IMG/VR virus record: IMGVR_UViG_3300021171_000008
Span: 1-64,000 of that record
From: a virus
Length of the DNA stretch: 64,000 nt
Reading direction: 5' to 3' (one strand)
The stretch's first letter is position 1; every line of letters begins with the position of its first letter. Both the position numbers and the translations under genes were made by a program. Shown here piece after piece: positions 18,482 through 26,562 of this stretch. The notes under the pieces are model-generated. The model searched no databases and had not been told where the DNA came from. It saw nothing but the letters and a program-made list of their open reading frames with translations.

Positions 18482-18787
18482 GTGGCGATTACAAGAGACA
18501 GAGAAGGACCCATTCAGCGGGTGATACTGGCGACGCTGACGCGGTTAAACAACCTCACTGTTCTCGATTTGACGGCGATAGGGCTCAAGATCGAGCGCGA
18601 GAAAGCGACAGACATCCACATCAGAAGCGTGAAGCGCGCGCTGAAGCGTCTAATCGAAACTGGGAAGGTCATCGAAACCCGCTTTCGCACAAAGAACGGG
18701 GAGAAACAATATTCGCTCGTAGGCGGAGCCCAAAGGAAGCGCGAGCGGAAACCGCCGCCGCGAAAACCGCTATCGGTCGTCAAATAG
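18482..18787 (+). CDS. small winged-helix-like DNA-binding protein
   Basis: 101 residues from GTG. IQRVILATLTRLNNLTVLDLTAIGL, then IRSVKRALKRLIETGKVIETRFRTKNGEKQYSL, reads as a winged helix: two helices, a recognition helix and a beta wing. The C-terminus is Arg/Lys/Pro-rich. A regulatory role is inferred from the fold only. It is divergent from the 18423 gene and lies 9 bases upstream of the next, apparently ACG-initiated, gene. Confidence 0.55.
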   Translation: MAITRDREGPIQRVILATLTRLNNLTVLDLTAIGLKIEREKATDIHIRSVKRALKRLIETGKVIETRFRTKNGEKQYSLVGGAQRKRERKPPPRKPLSVVK

Positions 18788-18796
18788 GAGGCCGCC

Positions 18797-19798
18797 ACGG
18801 CTAGCACGTACACCCCCAACCTCGCCCTCGAAATTCCGGCCCACGGCGACTACGCGGCGACGGGTTGGGACAATCCGATGGACAACTCGCTCAATCAGCT
18901 CGACACGGGTTATGGCGGGTTTCTCTCCCTCTCGTGCACAGGCGGCAGCCTCTCCCTCACCGTCGCCCAGGCCTCGAACCCGGTCATCGAGCTGTACGGC
19001 ACGCTCTCCAGCGACCAGTACATCTCCTTCCCGCCGATCGCCGGCCGCCGCGTCATCATCCAGGCCATCAATCTCAATGGTTTCACGCTCTATGTGCGCG
19101 GCAACAACTTCAACGACCCGACCGGGATCTATTTCTTCACCAGCTTCGGCATTCCCTATCCGATCATCGTCACCCCGAGTCGGGTCTACTGGGATTACGG
19201 TCCCGTCGGGCCGGGGACGATCGCGGAGATGCCGACGACGTTCATTCACAATGGCTGGCTGCCGTGCGACGGCCGCTATGTGAGTCAGACGCAGCACGAT
19301 CTCCTGTACGACATCATTGGCGGGACCTGGGGGATCAGCGGCGCCTATTTCGCGCTTCCCGATTATCGCGGGTCGGTGACCGCGATGGCGGACAACATCG
19401 GCGCCGTCCCGGCCTCGGGGCCTTACTCCGTCAATGAGGGTAGCCGGGGCGTCCTGAACGGCTGGGGGGTGGTGACCTTCGCGGGCGAGGCGGCGCATCA
19501 GCTTCAGGTCGCCGAGCTGCCGGGGCACAATCACCCCGGCAGCGGGGACTCGGGGCACGCGCACGGCGTCTACGATCCTGGCCACGCGCATGGCGGGGTC
19601 GTCACCGGCTTGTCAGTGCCGGGACCGATAGCGGGCGGACAGGGCGGCAATCTCGCCATGGGCGTCTCCGCTGCGGCGGGAACCGGCATCGGCATCGAGG
19701 TCGGTTACGCCAACATCGTCGTCGCGGCGCAAGGCAGCTGGGTGGCCCACAACAACGTCCAACCGACGACATGCACAATGAAGATGATCAGGTGGTAG
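18797..19798 (+). CDS. tail collar-domain fibre protein, apparent ACG start
   Basis: 333 residues. N-terminal TYTPNLALEIPAHGDYAATGWDNP is the common start of phage tail proteins of this type, but no ATG, GTG or TTG precedes it: the frame is stopped at 18785 and the first ATG is at 18878. A perfect AGGAGG (18786-18791) sits 5 bases before ACG at 18797. Residues about 150-190 (GWLPCDGRYVSQTQHDLLYDI, FALPDYRGSV) are a phage tail collar domain. A His-rich strand (HNHPGSGDSGHAHG) and the C-terminal NNVQPTTCTMKMI are also typical. Either ACG initiates translation or an ATG has mutated or been misread. Confidence 0.7.
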   Translation, partial: TASTYTPNLALEIPAHGDYAATGWDNPMDNSLNQLDTGYGGFLSLSCTGGSLSLTVAQASNPVIELYGTLSSDQYISFPPIAGRRVIIQAINLNGFTLYVRGNNFNDPTGIYFFTSFGIPYPIIVTPSRVYWDYGPVGPGTIAEMPTTFIHNGWLPCDGRYVSQTQHDLLYDIIGGTWGISGAYFALPDYRGSVTAMADNIGAVPASGPYSVNEGSRGVLNGWGVVTFAGEAAHQLQVAELPGHNHPGSGDSGHAHGVYDPGHAHGGVVTGLSVPGPIAGGQGGNLAMGVSAAAGTGIGIEVGYANIVVAAQGSWVAHNNVQPTTCTMKMIRW

Positions 19799-19870
19799 CC
19801 CAACGGTCACGGAATCGTGTTATCGCCTGAGGGCTCGAAAGGGAGAGACCCCCCAAAAGGAGAAAAAGCA

Positions 19871-20626
19871 ATGGCACGAGGTCAACGTCAGCTAGTTTGG
19901 ATTACACCAGTTCATTTCGATCACTCGGGACGCCCCGTCGATCCCGACTATGGAATCGATGAAGGCGGACGCCCCGGACAGGGGCTTCCCGGTTGGGGCG
20001 GTCGTCCCGAAGGCGGGTGGGATCGTCCCGAGCGTCCCGAGCGCCCTGGTCACCTTCCGGGTTGGGGCGGTCGCCCTGTCGATCCGGGCTATGGCGTCGA
20101 GGGGCCTGAGGGCGGCGGCGGCGAGCCTCCCGTCTGGCCGGTCGATCCGGAATACCCGGATCAGGGCCTGCCTCCGTCTGTGCCTCCTGGCATTCCGGAG
20201 CTGCCTCCGGGCGCCATCTGGCCGCCGTTGCCTCCGAGCATTCCTCCCGGCAAGGCAGTTGCGATCATCTACATTTCCGGCGTCGGCTCGCGCTGGGCGG
20301 TGATCGATGTTCCGGAGCGCCCCGAGCGGCCCGAGCGGCCGGTCGATCCGGACTATGGCGTCGATGAAGGCGAGCAACCCGAAACCCAGCCGCCAGGACG
20401 GCCAGGACAGGGCTTGCCGCGCCCGCCGCAGGGTGGCCGTCCAGAGCGCCCCGGCCAAGGCTTGCCTCCGCAACGTCCGGGTATGCCCGAGCGCCCAGAG
20501 CGTCCCGAGCTTCCAGGCCAAGGCCTGCCCCCGACCCGCCCGACACCTCCCGCAGGCGGCGTCGGCGGCAGGCCTCCGCAGCGTCCAGGCCCAGCTCCGA
20601 TCCCGCCGCGTGAGCCGAAGCGGTAA
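19871..20626 (+). CDS. Pro-rich repetitive protein
   Basis: 251 residues, extremely rich in Pro, Gly and Arg. Repeated units are RPVDPDYGIDEG / RPVDPGYGVEG / RPVDPDYGVDEG and PGQGLP (five or more times). One ordered island, KAVAIIYISGVGSRWAVID (about residues 130-150), is a pair of beta strands. AAGGAG precedes the ATG. No enzymatic motif is present. Similar Pro-rich proteins follow collar-fibre genes in other phages; they could be virion decoration or linker proteins. Confidence 0.55.
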   Translation: MARGQRQLVWITPVHFDHSGRPVDPDYGIDEGGRPGQGLPGWGGRPEGGWDRPERPERPGHLPGWGGRPVDPGYGVEGPEGGGGEPPVWPVDPEYPDQGLPPSVPPGIPELPPGAIWPPLPPSIPPGKAVAIIYISGVGSRWAVIDVPERPERPERPVDPDYGVDEGEQPETQPPGRPGQGLPRPPQGGRPERPGQGLPPQRPGMPERPERPELPGQGLPPTRPTPPAGGVGGRPPQRPGPAPIPPREPKR

Positions 20627-20713
20627 AACAAATCGCCGAGTCTCTAGCGCGGGGACATAGGCGGTAAGGCAGCGGCGGCGCGTTCCTCCCACAGCGTCGC
20701 CGCAGCTGATTTT

Positions 20714-20743
20714 TTGCACAGCTTGCAAATTACGTGTTATGAA
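20714..20743 (+). promoter_or_regulatory. operator/promoter upstream of the PEP-CTERM gene
   Basis: Palindrome TTGCACAGCTTGCAA (20714-20728) followed by TATGAA (20738-20743), an 18-base spacing, 51 bases before the ATG at 20794. The spacing is two bases longer than at the 18 kb and 53.7 kb copies. Confidence 0.5.
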
Positions 20744-20793
20744 TTTGTGGTCTTAGAGTCGTAAACCCAATCTCGAAAGCGGGGTACTTCGGA

Positions 20794-21516
20794 ATGAACA
20801 AGCTTCTATTGACCACAGCGCTGTTCGCGGCGATCGGCGCGAGTCCGGCCAAGGCGACGCTCCAGATCGCCTTCACTGACGGTTCGACCGTAGTCACTTG
20901 CGCCGACGGTCAGTCCTGCGATCTCGCTGGACCGGCGCACAACATCATCATCCTCAACGAAACGGTGGGCGCGTTCCACATTATCGGCACCGTGGCCGCG
21001 AGCGTCAGCGGCTCGGCCGAGGATAACCTCCAGTTCTCAACCTCGCTGATCTCGAACAGCGGATCGAGCGAAGGGCATTTGCGGATCGTGGTGGGCGACA
21101 CCAATTTCGTCGGCCCGGTCAATGCGGTGCGGGAGAGCGCATCCCTGACCTTCAACGATGCGCTCGGCAGCGGGCCTTCGACGCTCGGCTTCTTCGCCGA
21201 TCCGGCCAATGGCCAGCCAGCGGGCATCGGCCTCGCCACTCCCGGCCAGACCCTGTTTCAGGACAGCGGCTCGCCGTCGTCCAACCCGTTCTCGTTCGCG
21301 GGCTCCAACCTGTCGCCGTTCTTCGCTAATGGTCCGTTCAGCATGTCGGAAGCAGCTACGCTCGGATTGCGCGGCGGCGCGAGCATCACCGGCTTCAACG
21401 AGAGCATGGAATCGAACGCGATCCCCGAGCCCTCGACCTGGGCGATGATCTTGCTCGGCTTCGGCGTGCTGGGGCTCCTCGGGTTTCACAAGCGCAAGGC
21501 CCAGCTCGTGGTCTGA
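20794..21516 (+). CDS. PEP-CTERM exported protein
   Basis: 240 residues. Residues 1-22 form a Sec signal peptide (MNKLLLTTALFAAIGASPAKA). The C-terminus carries IPEPSTWAMILLGFGVLG and then a KRK cluster, the standard PEP-CTERM tripartite sorting tag recognised by exosortase in Gram-negative, often biofilm-forming, bacteria. The middle is Ser/Asn/Gly-rich and beta-type, with a likely disulphide pair near CADGQSC. Such proteins are host surface proteins; finding one between fibre and lysis genes marks a moron. It has its own operator/promoter and terminator. Confidence 0.85.
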   Translation: MNKLLLTTALFAAIGASPAKATLQIAFTDGSTVVTCADGQSCDLAGPAHNIIILNETVGAFHIIGTVAASVSGSAEDNLQFSTSLISNSGSSEGHLRIVVGDTNFVGPVNAVRESASLTFNDALGSGPSTLGFFADPANGQPAGIGLATPGQTLFQDSGSPSSNPFSFAGSNLSPFFANGPFSMSEAATLGLRGGASITGFNESMESNAIPEPSTWAMILLGFGVLGLLGFHKRKAQLVV

Positions 21517-21542
21517 CCGGCTTTCTCCAGTAGTCGGTTCTT

Positions 21543-21567
21543 GGGGCGGCTTCGGCCGCCCCTTTTT
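21543..21567 (+). terminator. rho-independent terminator
   Basis: GGGGCGGC-TTCG-GCCGCCCC followed by TTTTT. A UUCG tetraloop, 8-bp stem and U-run 27 bases after the PEP-CTERM stop. Confidence 0.9.
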
Positions 21568-21654
21568 GTTGCGGGAACGAATCGAGATCGTTCGCGACCG
21601 CCGTGCGGATGTGGCATAACGATGGCGGGCTAGCCGTTCGGCATGGGGGAACCC

Positions 21655-22110
21655 ATGACCCAACTCACAGAACATTTCACGCTCTCGGAGTTCACCGACT
21701 CGCAGACGGCAGCTCGCCAGGGCATCCACAATGTGCCGCCGGCCAGCAGCCAGGAGCGCAAGAACATCCAGCGCACCGCAGAGGTGATGGAGAAGGTCCG
21801 CACCCTCCTCGGCGACAAGCCTATCTTGATCAGCTCGGGCTACCGCTGCCCACAGCTCAACGCAGCGGTGGGGGGCAGCAAATCGAGCGCCCACATGAGC
21901 GGGCTCGCGGTCGACTTCAGTTGCCCTGGCTATGGCACGCCGCTCCACATCTGCAAGCACTTGCACTCGCACATGAAGGAGCTGGGCATCGACCAGCTGA
22001 TCCACGAATATGACACTTGGGTGCATCTCGGGCTGCGCGCTACTGACATGACGCCGCGTCATCAGGCGCTGACCATCGACAGCAAGGGCACCCGCAGCGG
22101 GTTCGCATGA
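21655..22110 (+). CDS. M15-family peptidase, endolysin
   Basis: 151 residues. Peptidase_M15 (VanY / L-Ala-D-Glu type) domain: SSGYRCPQLNAAVGG then SSAHMSGLAVDF, with the S-x-H-x-x-G-x-A-x-D zinc motif, and TWVHLGL supplying the second His. It cleaves peptidoglycan peptide bridges for lysis. The ATG at 21655 has GGGGGA 4 bases upstream; the ATG at 21643 has none. There is no signal peptide, so the adjacent holin-like protein would release it. The stop overlaps the next start. Confidence 0.88.
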   Translation: MTQLTEHFTLSEFTDSQTAARQGIHNVPPASSQERKNIQRTAEVMEKVRTLLGDKPILISSGYRCPQLNAAVGGSKSSAHMSGLAVDFSCPGYGTPLHICKHLHSHMKELGIDQLIHEYDTWVHLGLRATDMTPRHQALTIDSKGTRSGFA

Positions 22111-22418
22111 TGCTCGCCCAGCTTCCGCCGACGGCCTCCACAAAGATTGTCGATTACCCAGGAGTGGTTGCGTGCATTGGCATCGCCACCGTCACTGCGG
22201 GGCTTTTGTGGGTCATCAATCGATACGATGCGACGGGCGGCACGCTGACCATCTCACTGATTGTGGTGCTGGCGTTTGTCGCGGTCGTCGCGTTCTCTTT
22301 GCTCTACAATATCCCTTCAGACGATGAGGTGACGCCGGGAGTTGTTGGCGGCCTCGTCGCCGCGTTCGGCGCGGTCGTCGCGTTCTGGCTGGGGAGATCA
22401 AGGGAAGGTCCGAAATGA
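22107..22418 (+). CDS. putative holin
   Basis: 103 residues with three probable transmembrane segments (about 17-36, 45-67, 76-95) and a short charged C-terminus (GRSREGPK), like class I holins. It directly follows and overlaps the endolysin gene. Assignment rests on topology and position. Confidence 0.65.
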   Translation: MMLAQLPPTASTKIVDYPGVVACIGIATVTAGLLWVINRYDATGGTLTISLIVVLAFVAVVAFSLLYNIPSDDEVTPGVVGGLVAAFGAVVAFWLGRSREGPK

Positions 22419-22603
22419 GTCCGCTCGGAATCATCCTCCTCATCGTCCTGATCGTCATCTTGTTTGGAGGGATCAGCCCGCACTTCTATCAGGGCGCGCC
22501 TTGGGGACCGGGCTACGGCTGGGGCAACGGCGGGATCGGCCTCATCGGCATCCTCCTGATCGTCCTCCTCCTGCTGCTGGTCTCGGGGCACTTCCCGTAC
22601 TAA
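22415..22603 (+). CDS. DUF3309-like small membrane protein
   Basis: 62 residues: hydrophobic helix (LGIILLIVLIVILFGG), a glycine/aromatic loop (YQGAPWGPGYGWGNGG), then a second helix (GLIGILLIVLLLLLVSG). This layout matches the DUF3309 family, common in proteobacteria. As the third gene of the lysis cassette it could be a second holin or pinholin; its function is not known. Confidence 0.65.
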   Translation: MSPLGIILLIVLIVILFGGISPHFYQGAPWGPGYGWGNGGIGLIGILLIVLLLLLVSGHFPY

Positions 22604-22807
22604 AGGGGAGGCCGCACTTCCGTAGGAGGTAAATCTAGGAGAAGGCGGCCTCCCAAGTCGCCCCCCGCAAGGGCGGTGCAAGGGGGGCTGACATGGCTAG
22701 GTTGTGGGACCCAGCCAATTCCACGCCTATAGCGCGGTCCACGGGGATTTGCACGTTCTGTTTTGCACCCCGTGCTAGGGATAACTACCTAGCGCGGGGG
22801 AAGTTCC
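22604..22807. other. structured intergenic region between converging operons
   Basis: No gene. Three perfect stems: GGGAGGCCGC/GCGGCCTCCC (22606-22615 with 22645-22654), CACGGGG/CCCCGTG (22740-22746 with 22768-22774) and GCTAGG/CCTAGC (22774-22779 with 22788-22793). The second loop contains ATTTGCACGTTC and TTTGCAC, half-sites of the phage palindrome. It probably works as a two-way termination or processing zone. Confidence 0.5.
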
Positions 22808-23056
22808 TCACCGCTGGCCGCTCCAGCCATCTTCGATCCACGGGGCGTCTTCTTGCCGTCGCTGCGAGTGCTTGGCCCACGGCGGCTCCTCGGGAACCTT
22901 GGCCCGGTCTTGCCGTTGCAACTCTTTGATATTCGCGCGCAGCGTTGCGATGGCTTGTCTGGCTTCGTCCAGACCGGGCTCCCCGGCTTTCTCCAAGCGG
23001 GCAAAATCAGCCTCGCAGATATCAAGGATCTTCCAGTACGGCTCTAGGTCCAGCAT
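22808..23056 (-). CDS. small helical hypothetical protein
   Basis: 82 residues, MLDLEPYWKILDICEADF..., with helix-rich charged sequence (LDEARQAIATLRANIKELQRQDRAK) and a Pro/Trp C-terminus. GGAGTCGAAT precedes the ATG. It is the last gene of the leftward recombination operon. No family is recognised. Confidence 0.6.
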   Translation of the reverse strand: MLDLEPYWKILDICEADFARLEKAGEPGLDEARQAIATLRANIKELQRQDRAKVPEEPPWAKHSQRRQEDAPWIEDGWSGQR

Positions 23057-23074
23057 ATTCGACTCCGTTGACTG

Positions 23075-23422
23075 TCACGACAGCGCGATCAGCTGATCGG
23101 CGATGGCGTAGGCCGTGTCCGTGTCCTTCGTCGACCAGTCCGTGACCGGGTTCTGGCCGCGCCGCACGATCGCCAGCGAGACAGCGAGGATGGCGTCGCG
23201 CCGCGCCTCGGAGCGCTTGATCGCGTTGCCGTTAGCGGCGGCGGCGATGCCGAGATCCACATCGCCATGGATCTCCTTGTCGGACGGCGGGATGGAGCCG
23301 AGCATGCGCTTGAACGCAGGGGCTTCGCGCAGCGGCGCGCTCGCTGGAATGCCGACGCCAGGGCGAATGGCTTCGTGATCAGCAAGAGAAGATGTGGTGG
23401 CTTGGTAGGCGTCGTCACTCAT
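23075..23422 (-). CDS. hypothetical protein
   Basis: 115 residues. N-terminus polar; core GDVDLGIAAAANGNAIKRSEARRDAILAVSLAIVRRGQ is helical and basic; C-terminus DTAYAIADQLIALS. Overlaps the upstream gene by ATGA. An alternative frame over the same bases gives only an Arg/Ser-rich shadow. No family is recognised. Confidence 0.6.
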   Translation of the reverse strand: MSDDAYQATTSSLADHEAIRPGVGIPASAPLREAPAFKRMLGSIPPSDKEIHGDVDLGIAAAANGNAIKRSEARRDAILAVSLAIVRRGQNPVTDWSTKDTDTAYAIADQLIALS

Positions 23423-23715
23423 TTGAGTTGTTCCTTCAGTTTATTGAGTCCCCTGGCCCGGTCGGGGTCTTGGACCGTCTCTGGCGCCGTGACCTCGATG
23501 CGCGGCTCGTCGAGGTTCCAAGTCGGAGGCAGCTTGGTGATCTCAACCGTCCAGTCGCGGTCTTGCTCACCGGCGCGATGCTGAAGCGCCTCTGGCGCAT
23601 AGGCGGTGTAGCAGCGTTGCGGCCACGGGTACTTCCAGATGGCGTGCTTGCGACATGCGGCGGCCGAGGGGGTCGCCAGTGTGATGGCGATCACAGCGAG
23701 CGCGGCCCGTTTCAT
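23419..23715 (-). CDS. small exported hypothetical protein
   Basis: 98 residues. MKRAALAVIAITLATPSAAAC is a signal peptide ending in Ala-x-Ala. CRKHAIWKYPWPQRCY follows, with two Cys suited to a disulphide in the periplasm, then a Pro-rich WTVEITKLPPTWN segment. A lysis-accessory (o-spanin-like) or superinfection role is possible but nothing decides it. Coupled by overlap to both neighbours. Confidence 0.6.
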   Translation of the reverse strand: MKRAALAVIAITLATPSAAACRKHAIWKYPWPQRCYTAYAPEALQHRAGEQDRDWTVEITKLPPTWNLDEPRIEVTAPETVQDPDRARGLNKLKEQLK

Positions 23716-24242
23716 GCGCCACTCAGAGCTTCAAGGACTTGGGCGAACGAATGATGATCCTCAAGGACATTGCCTTGCGCCTTCTCAAGCCACTCGCGGC
23801 TCTCCATCATGTATGGCGGGATCAGCACGAGCCCCTTCTCCCCGTCGAAGCGGACGAGCCCGACGAATCCGGTGCGCCGAATCAGCCATGCCCGCAGCTC
23901 GGGGTCCCGGTGGGCGTCAGGGTATTTCGGATCACACCAGATCTGGATGGCGGGGATTCGGACCTCGCCGAACTTGGGGTCCTGTGCCGTCACATAGTCC
24001 GGCATGATATCGATTACGTAATGGCTTCGATCCGGGCGGCGCAGATCGCTCGCGTCATCGCCCTGAAGCCAGACGCAATTCCACATGCCGCATTCCCAGG
24101 GAAAGCCTAGCTCCGGCTTGTGGTAGACGGCGCACCCCTTCCCGTGGCGTTGATGCTGGCAGCGCGTGTTCGAGGGCTTGTTGATGCCTTTGACGGGCAG
24201 CAAGCGGCAGCAAAGGGTACAGCTCCCGCATTCTCGACTCAT
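23712..24242 (-). CDS. YkgJ-like cysteine-cluster protein
   Basis: 176 residues. CGSCTLCCRLLPV (residues 4-16), CQHQRHGKGCAVY and CGMWNCVW give the Cys spacing of the YkgJ/UPF0153 zinc- or iron-sulphur-chelating family (C-x2-C-x2-CC, then C...C). Proteins of this family are common in phages and bacteria and have no firm function. The ATG at 24242 directly precedes the motif; 34 upstream residues in frame are basic, low-quality sequence. Confidence 0.65.
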   Translation of the reverse strand: MSRECGSCTLCCRLLPVKGINKPSNTRCQHQRHGKGCAVYHKPELGFPWECGMWNCVWLQGDDASDLRRPDRSHYVIDIMPDYVTAQDPKFGEVRIPAIQIWCDPKYPDAHRDPELRAWLIRRTGFVGLVRFDGEKGLVLIPPYMMESREWLEKAQGNVLEDHHSFAQVLEALSGA

Positions 24243-24277
24243 GTCATTCCCCTTGGGCCGCCGCACGGCCCCGTTGT

Positions 24278-24835
24278 TCAGAGCGTGTCGTCGCCCTGGA
24301 TGTCGATTGTGCCGAACATGGCCTCGTGGCGTCCCGGCGCGCAATTGCAGATGAAGGCGTCCATCCGCCGCATCGCGACTTGCAAACTATCCGAGATCAC
24401 GGGCATCAGCGGCGGCTCGCTCGGTGCTGGCGGCAGCGGCAAATGCCGAGGCGCTTGCGATCGATGGTCGCTGCTCCGGTAGCTCTCCAGCTGCGCTTGG
24501 CTCCTGATGTAGTCGCGTTCGAGCTGGAGGCGTGTGCGCTGTTCCTCCACGAACATGCGGAGGAGCGCATCGTGCGCCTGTCGGAGGCGCCGCAGCTCTT
24601 CGTTCTCCACCTCCGCGTGCGGCTGATATGGCGACGTGATCGTGCGCAGCTGGGCATCGCTTTGGTCGCGATCGGCGCGGGCCGCGTCGCGGGCCGCCTC
24701 GCAAATGCGCAGCTTCTCCTTCAGCTCGGCGATGTAGGTGAGCAGCGTCTTGTTCGGGTCCAGCTCGGGCCGCTTTGGCCGCGAGAGAATCGCGCTCCCA
24801 ACGAGCGACAGTATGAATGCGAGTGGTCCTGTCAT
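24278..24835 (-). CDS. membrane-anchored coiled-coil protein
   Basis: 185 residues. Hydrophobic start (MTGPLAFILSLVGSAILS) then about 100 residues of coiled coil (ELKEKLRICEAARDAARADRDQ, VENEELRRLRQAHDALLRMF, RTRLQLERDYIRSQAQLESY) and a Pro-rich linker. GGAGGAGAGCAC precedes the ATG at 24835. No family recognised; Rz-like topology is possible. Confidence 0.6.
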   Translation of the reverse strand: MTGPLAFILSLVGSAILSRPKRPELDPNKTLLTYIAELKEKLRICEAARDAARADRDQSDAQLRTITSPYQPHAEVENEELRRLRQAHDALLRMFVEEQRTRLQLERDYIRSQAQLESYRSSDHRSQAPRHLPLPPAPSEPPLMPVISDSLQVAMRRMDAFICNCAPGRHEAMFGTIDIQGDDTL

Positions 24836-24848
24836 GTGCTCTCCTCCT

Positions 24849-25070
24849 TCAGTAACCATTTCCTCGACTTGCTTCGACCCGACCATTCCCTTGCCCCTTT
24901 CTTTCCAGCGCCTCCAGCCGCGCCGTCATCCACTCCACCTCGCGCCGATAGACGATCAGCGCGGCTAGCGTGGCCTGGGTCGCTTTCTGTGTGCGCCATG
25001 CGTACCAAGCGCTCCCGGCGACCATGACCAGAATCCAGATTTGCAACGCGAGAGTCGTCCACTGGATCAT
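24849..25070 (-). CDS. small single-pass membrane protein
   Basis: 73 residues: MIQWTTLALQIWILVMVAGSAWYAWR is a transmembrane helix, then a helical basic tail (LAALIVYRREVEWMTARLEALERK). Start chosen by the ATGA overlap with the 25282 gene. With the two neighbouring membrane proteins it forms a small envelope-related cluster. Confidence 0.6.
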   Translation of the reverse strand: MIQWTTLALQIWILVMVAGSAWYAWRTQKATQATLAALIVYRREVEWMTARLEALERKGQGNGRVEASRGNGY

Positions 25071-25282
25071 TGGATCGACTCGATCCAGTCGATGACCTTC
25101 TCCCGGTCCTCGCTCATCGCGTGCATCGTCCCAGCCAAGACGAAGGCGTGGTGGATCTTCATATCGCGCCGCCGGTTGACCTCGACGCCGATCAGCTGAA
25201 CTGCATGCTGGAGATCCCCGGCGCGCGCCAGCTCCAGCGCCCGCGCTTTGAGATCGGCTAGCCATTCCTCCTTCGTCTTCAT
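25067..25282 (-). CDS. small helical hypothetical protein
   Basis: 71 residues: MKTKEEWLADLKARALELARAGDLQHAVQLIGVEVNRR..., all-helical with an acidic C-terminus. Translationally coupled to RecT upstream and to the membrane gene downstream. Confidence 0.6.
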   Translation of the reverse strand: MKTKEEWLADLKARALELARAGDLQHAVQLIGVEVNRRRDMKIHHAFVLAGTMHAMSEDREKVIDWIESIQ

Positions 25283-26562
25283 TAAGCCCCCACCTTGTCA
25301 GCGACGACGCGCCATGCTTTCAACTGCGCCAACGAGATCCGAGCCATCTCGTCCGGGGGTAATTCGTTCACCCATTTCTCAAGTTCAGGGCGGCCCTTTT
25401 GGGCCATGTTCGCGCCGCGCATCTCGATCGACGGCGTCAGGAGATCGGAACGCTCGGTGCGTTTACGGGATGTCCCACCGGGAGCTTGCGAGGGGGTTTT
25501 CGCCGCTCCCGGTGGCGCTTGCGAACCGGATAATTGCGGCTGATCCGGCTCGGGCGTGACGACCGAAGAGCGGGGAGCCCCCTGGTCGCCAGCATCCGGA
25601 GCCGGGGGAATCTCGGCCCCAGATTCAGATAGTTGCGCGGCCCCCTCGGAAGCCCCGGCGCCTACTCCGGAAACATCGTCATGGGGGGCCGCGCGTTCCT
25701 CGGACGCAGGAGTCGCCACGTCGTCGGAAGCTGGAAATTCGCCGGTCTCGGGATCGACTCCTACGAGAAAGTCTAGGCGGTCTGACAGTACGCGCGGCGC
25801 CTGAACCCGGTCCGCGCGATCGCGGTCAACATCATATAGCTCATCATCCCGCGATAACAAACCAAGGATGTCGCTCGACATTGGGAGCTGCTTGGCATGA
25901 CGCCGCGCGACCGTTTTTTTCGCCATCTCGGCGAACGATCGCCGCCACGCGGGCGAGAACTCGCCCTTGCGGTTCTTCCGCGCATAGGTATCGCGAACCA
26001 GCTCGACCTCGGCGCGGGTCATGACGTCGCGCGACTTGTCCCCACCCTTTATCGTCGCGACGGAATAGACATGGGTGAGGACACCATGGTCGAGATGTTG
26101 ACGCAGGCGCTTGTTGAAAGCGGCCTCGTCTTCGTCCGTGCCACGCTCCAGCGTGGGGGCCATGTAGGGCTTGTGGCGGATGAACGGGGTATCGCCCAGC
26201 TCGTAGTCGAAGTGATCCTTGGAGAAGACTGCCGTCACATCCCATGAGGTGACGTCGCCCGACCGGCGGACCTTCTTTCTGACGCCGGCAACCATCGGCA
26301 TCCAAGTGACTTGACCGTCGAAGGCAACCAGGGCGCCGTCATGCCCGTCCGGCACCAGCCCGTCGCTCGCCGCCTTCATGGCCGCGTTCATCAGGCTGCG
26401 TCGGTTGGCGTTGAGCAGCTCCGGGTTGAGCGCGATCGCTGTCATGATGACGCGAACGAACTTTTTCGGGCTGATGCCGGACCCGGCCAGCGCCGCCTCG
26501 AACTGGCTTACGCGCTGGCCCAGCTCCTGCGCGATCGTGAGATCTCTAGACTCCGCCATCAT
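25282..26562 (-). CDS. recT: RecT-family single-strand annealing protein
   Basis: 426 residues. Residues about 10-250 are RecT-like: VRVIMTAIALNPELLNANRRSLM, AAMKAASDGLVPDGHDGALVAF, VTWMPMVAGVRKKVRRSGD, then SWDVTAVFSKDHFDYELGDTPFIRH and the basic helix FSPAWRRSFAEMAKKTVARRHAKQLP. These follow the family order (LxxAA-x-DGL-P-DG, P-M-x-x-G). The C-terminal ~150 residues are acidic, Pro/Ser-rich and disordered, a possible partner-binding tail. It overlaps the YqaJ exonuclease gene, the usual recombinase/exonuclease pair that anneals strands after 5'-3' resection. Confidence 0.85.
   Translation of the reverse strand: MMAESRDLTIAQELGQRVSQFEAALAGSGISPKKFVRVIMTAIALNPELLNANRRSLMNAAMKAASDGLVPDGHDGALVAFDGQVTWMPMVAGVRKKVRRSGDVTSWDVTAVFSKDHFDYELGDTPFIRHKPYMAPTLERGTDEDEAAFNKRLRQHLDHGVLTHVYSVATIKGGDKSRDVMTRAEVELVRDTYARKNRKGEFSPAWRRSFAEMAKKTVARRHAKQLPMSSDILGLLSRDDELYDVDRDRADRVQAPRVLSDRLDFLVGVDPETGEFPASDDVATPASEERAAPHDDVSGVGAGASEGAAQLSESGAEIPPAPDAGDQGAPRSSVVTPEPDQPQLSGSQAPPGAAKTPSQAPGGTSRKRTERSDLLTPSIEMRGANMAQKGRPELEKWVNELPPDEMARISLAQLKAWRVVADKVGA

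Noticed and set aside
17647-18804. 385-residue plus-strand open frame
   Set aside because: Overlaps two minus-strand genes with natural sequence, a promoter and a ribosome site; the plus product is Arg/Ser-rich.
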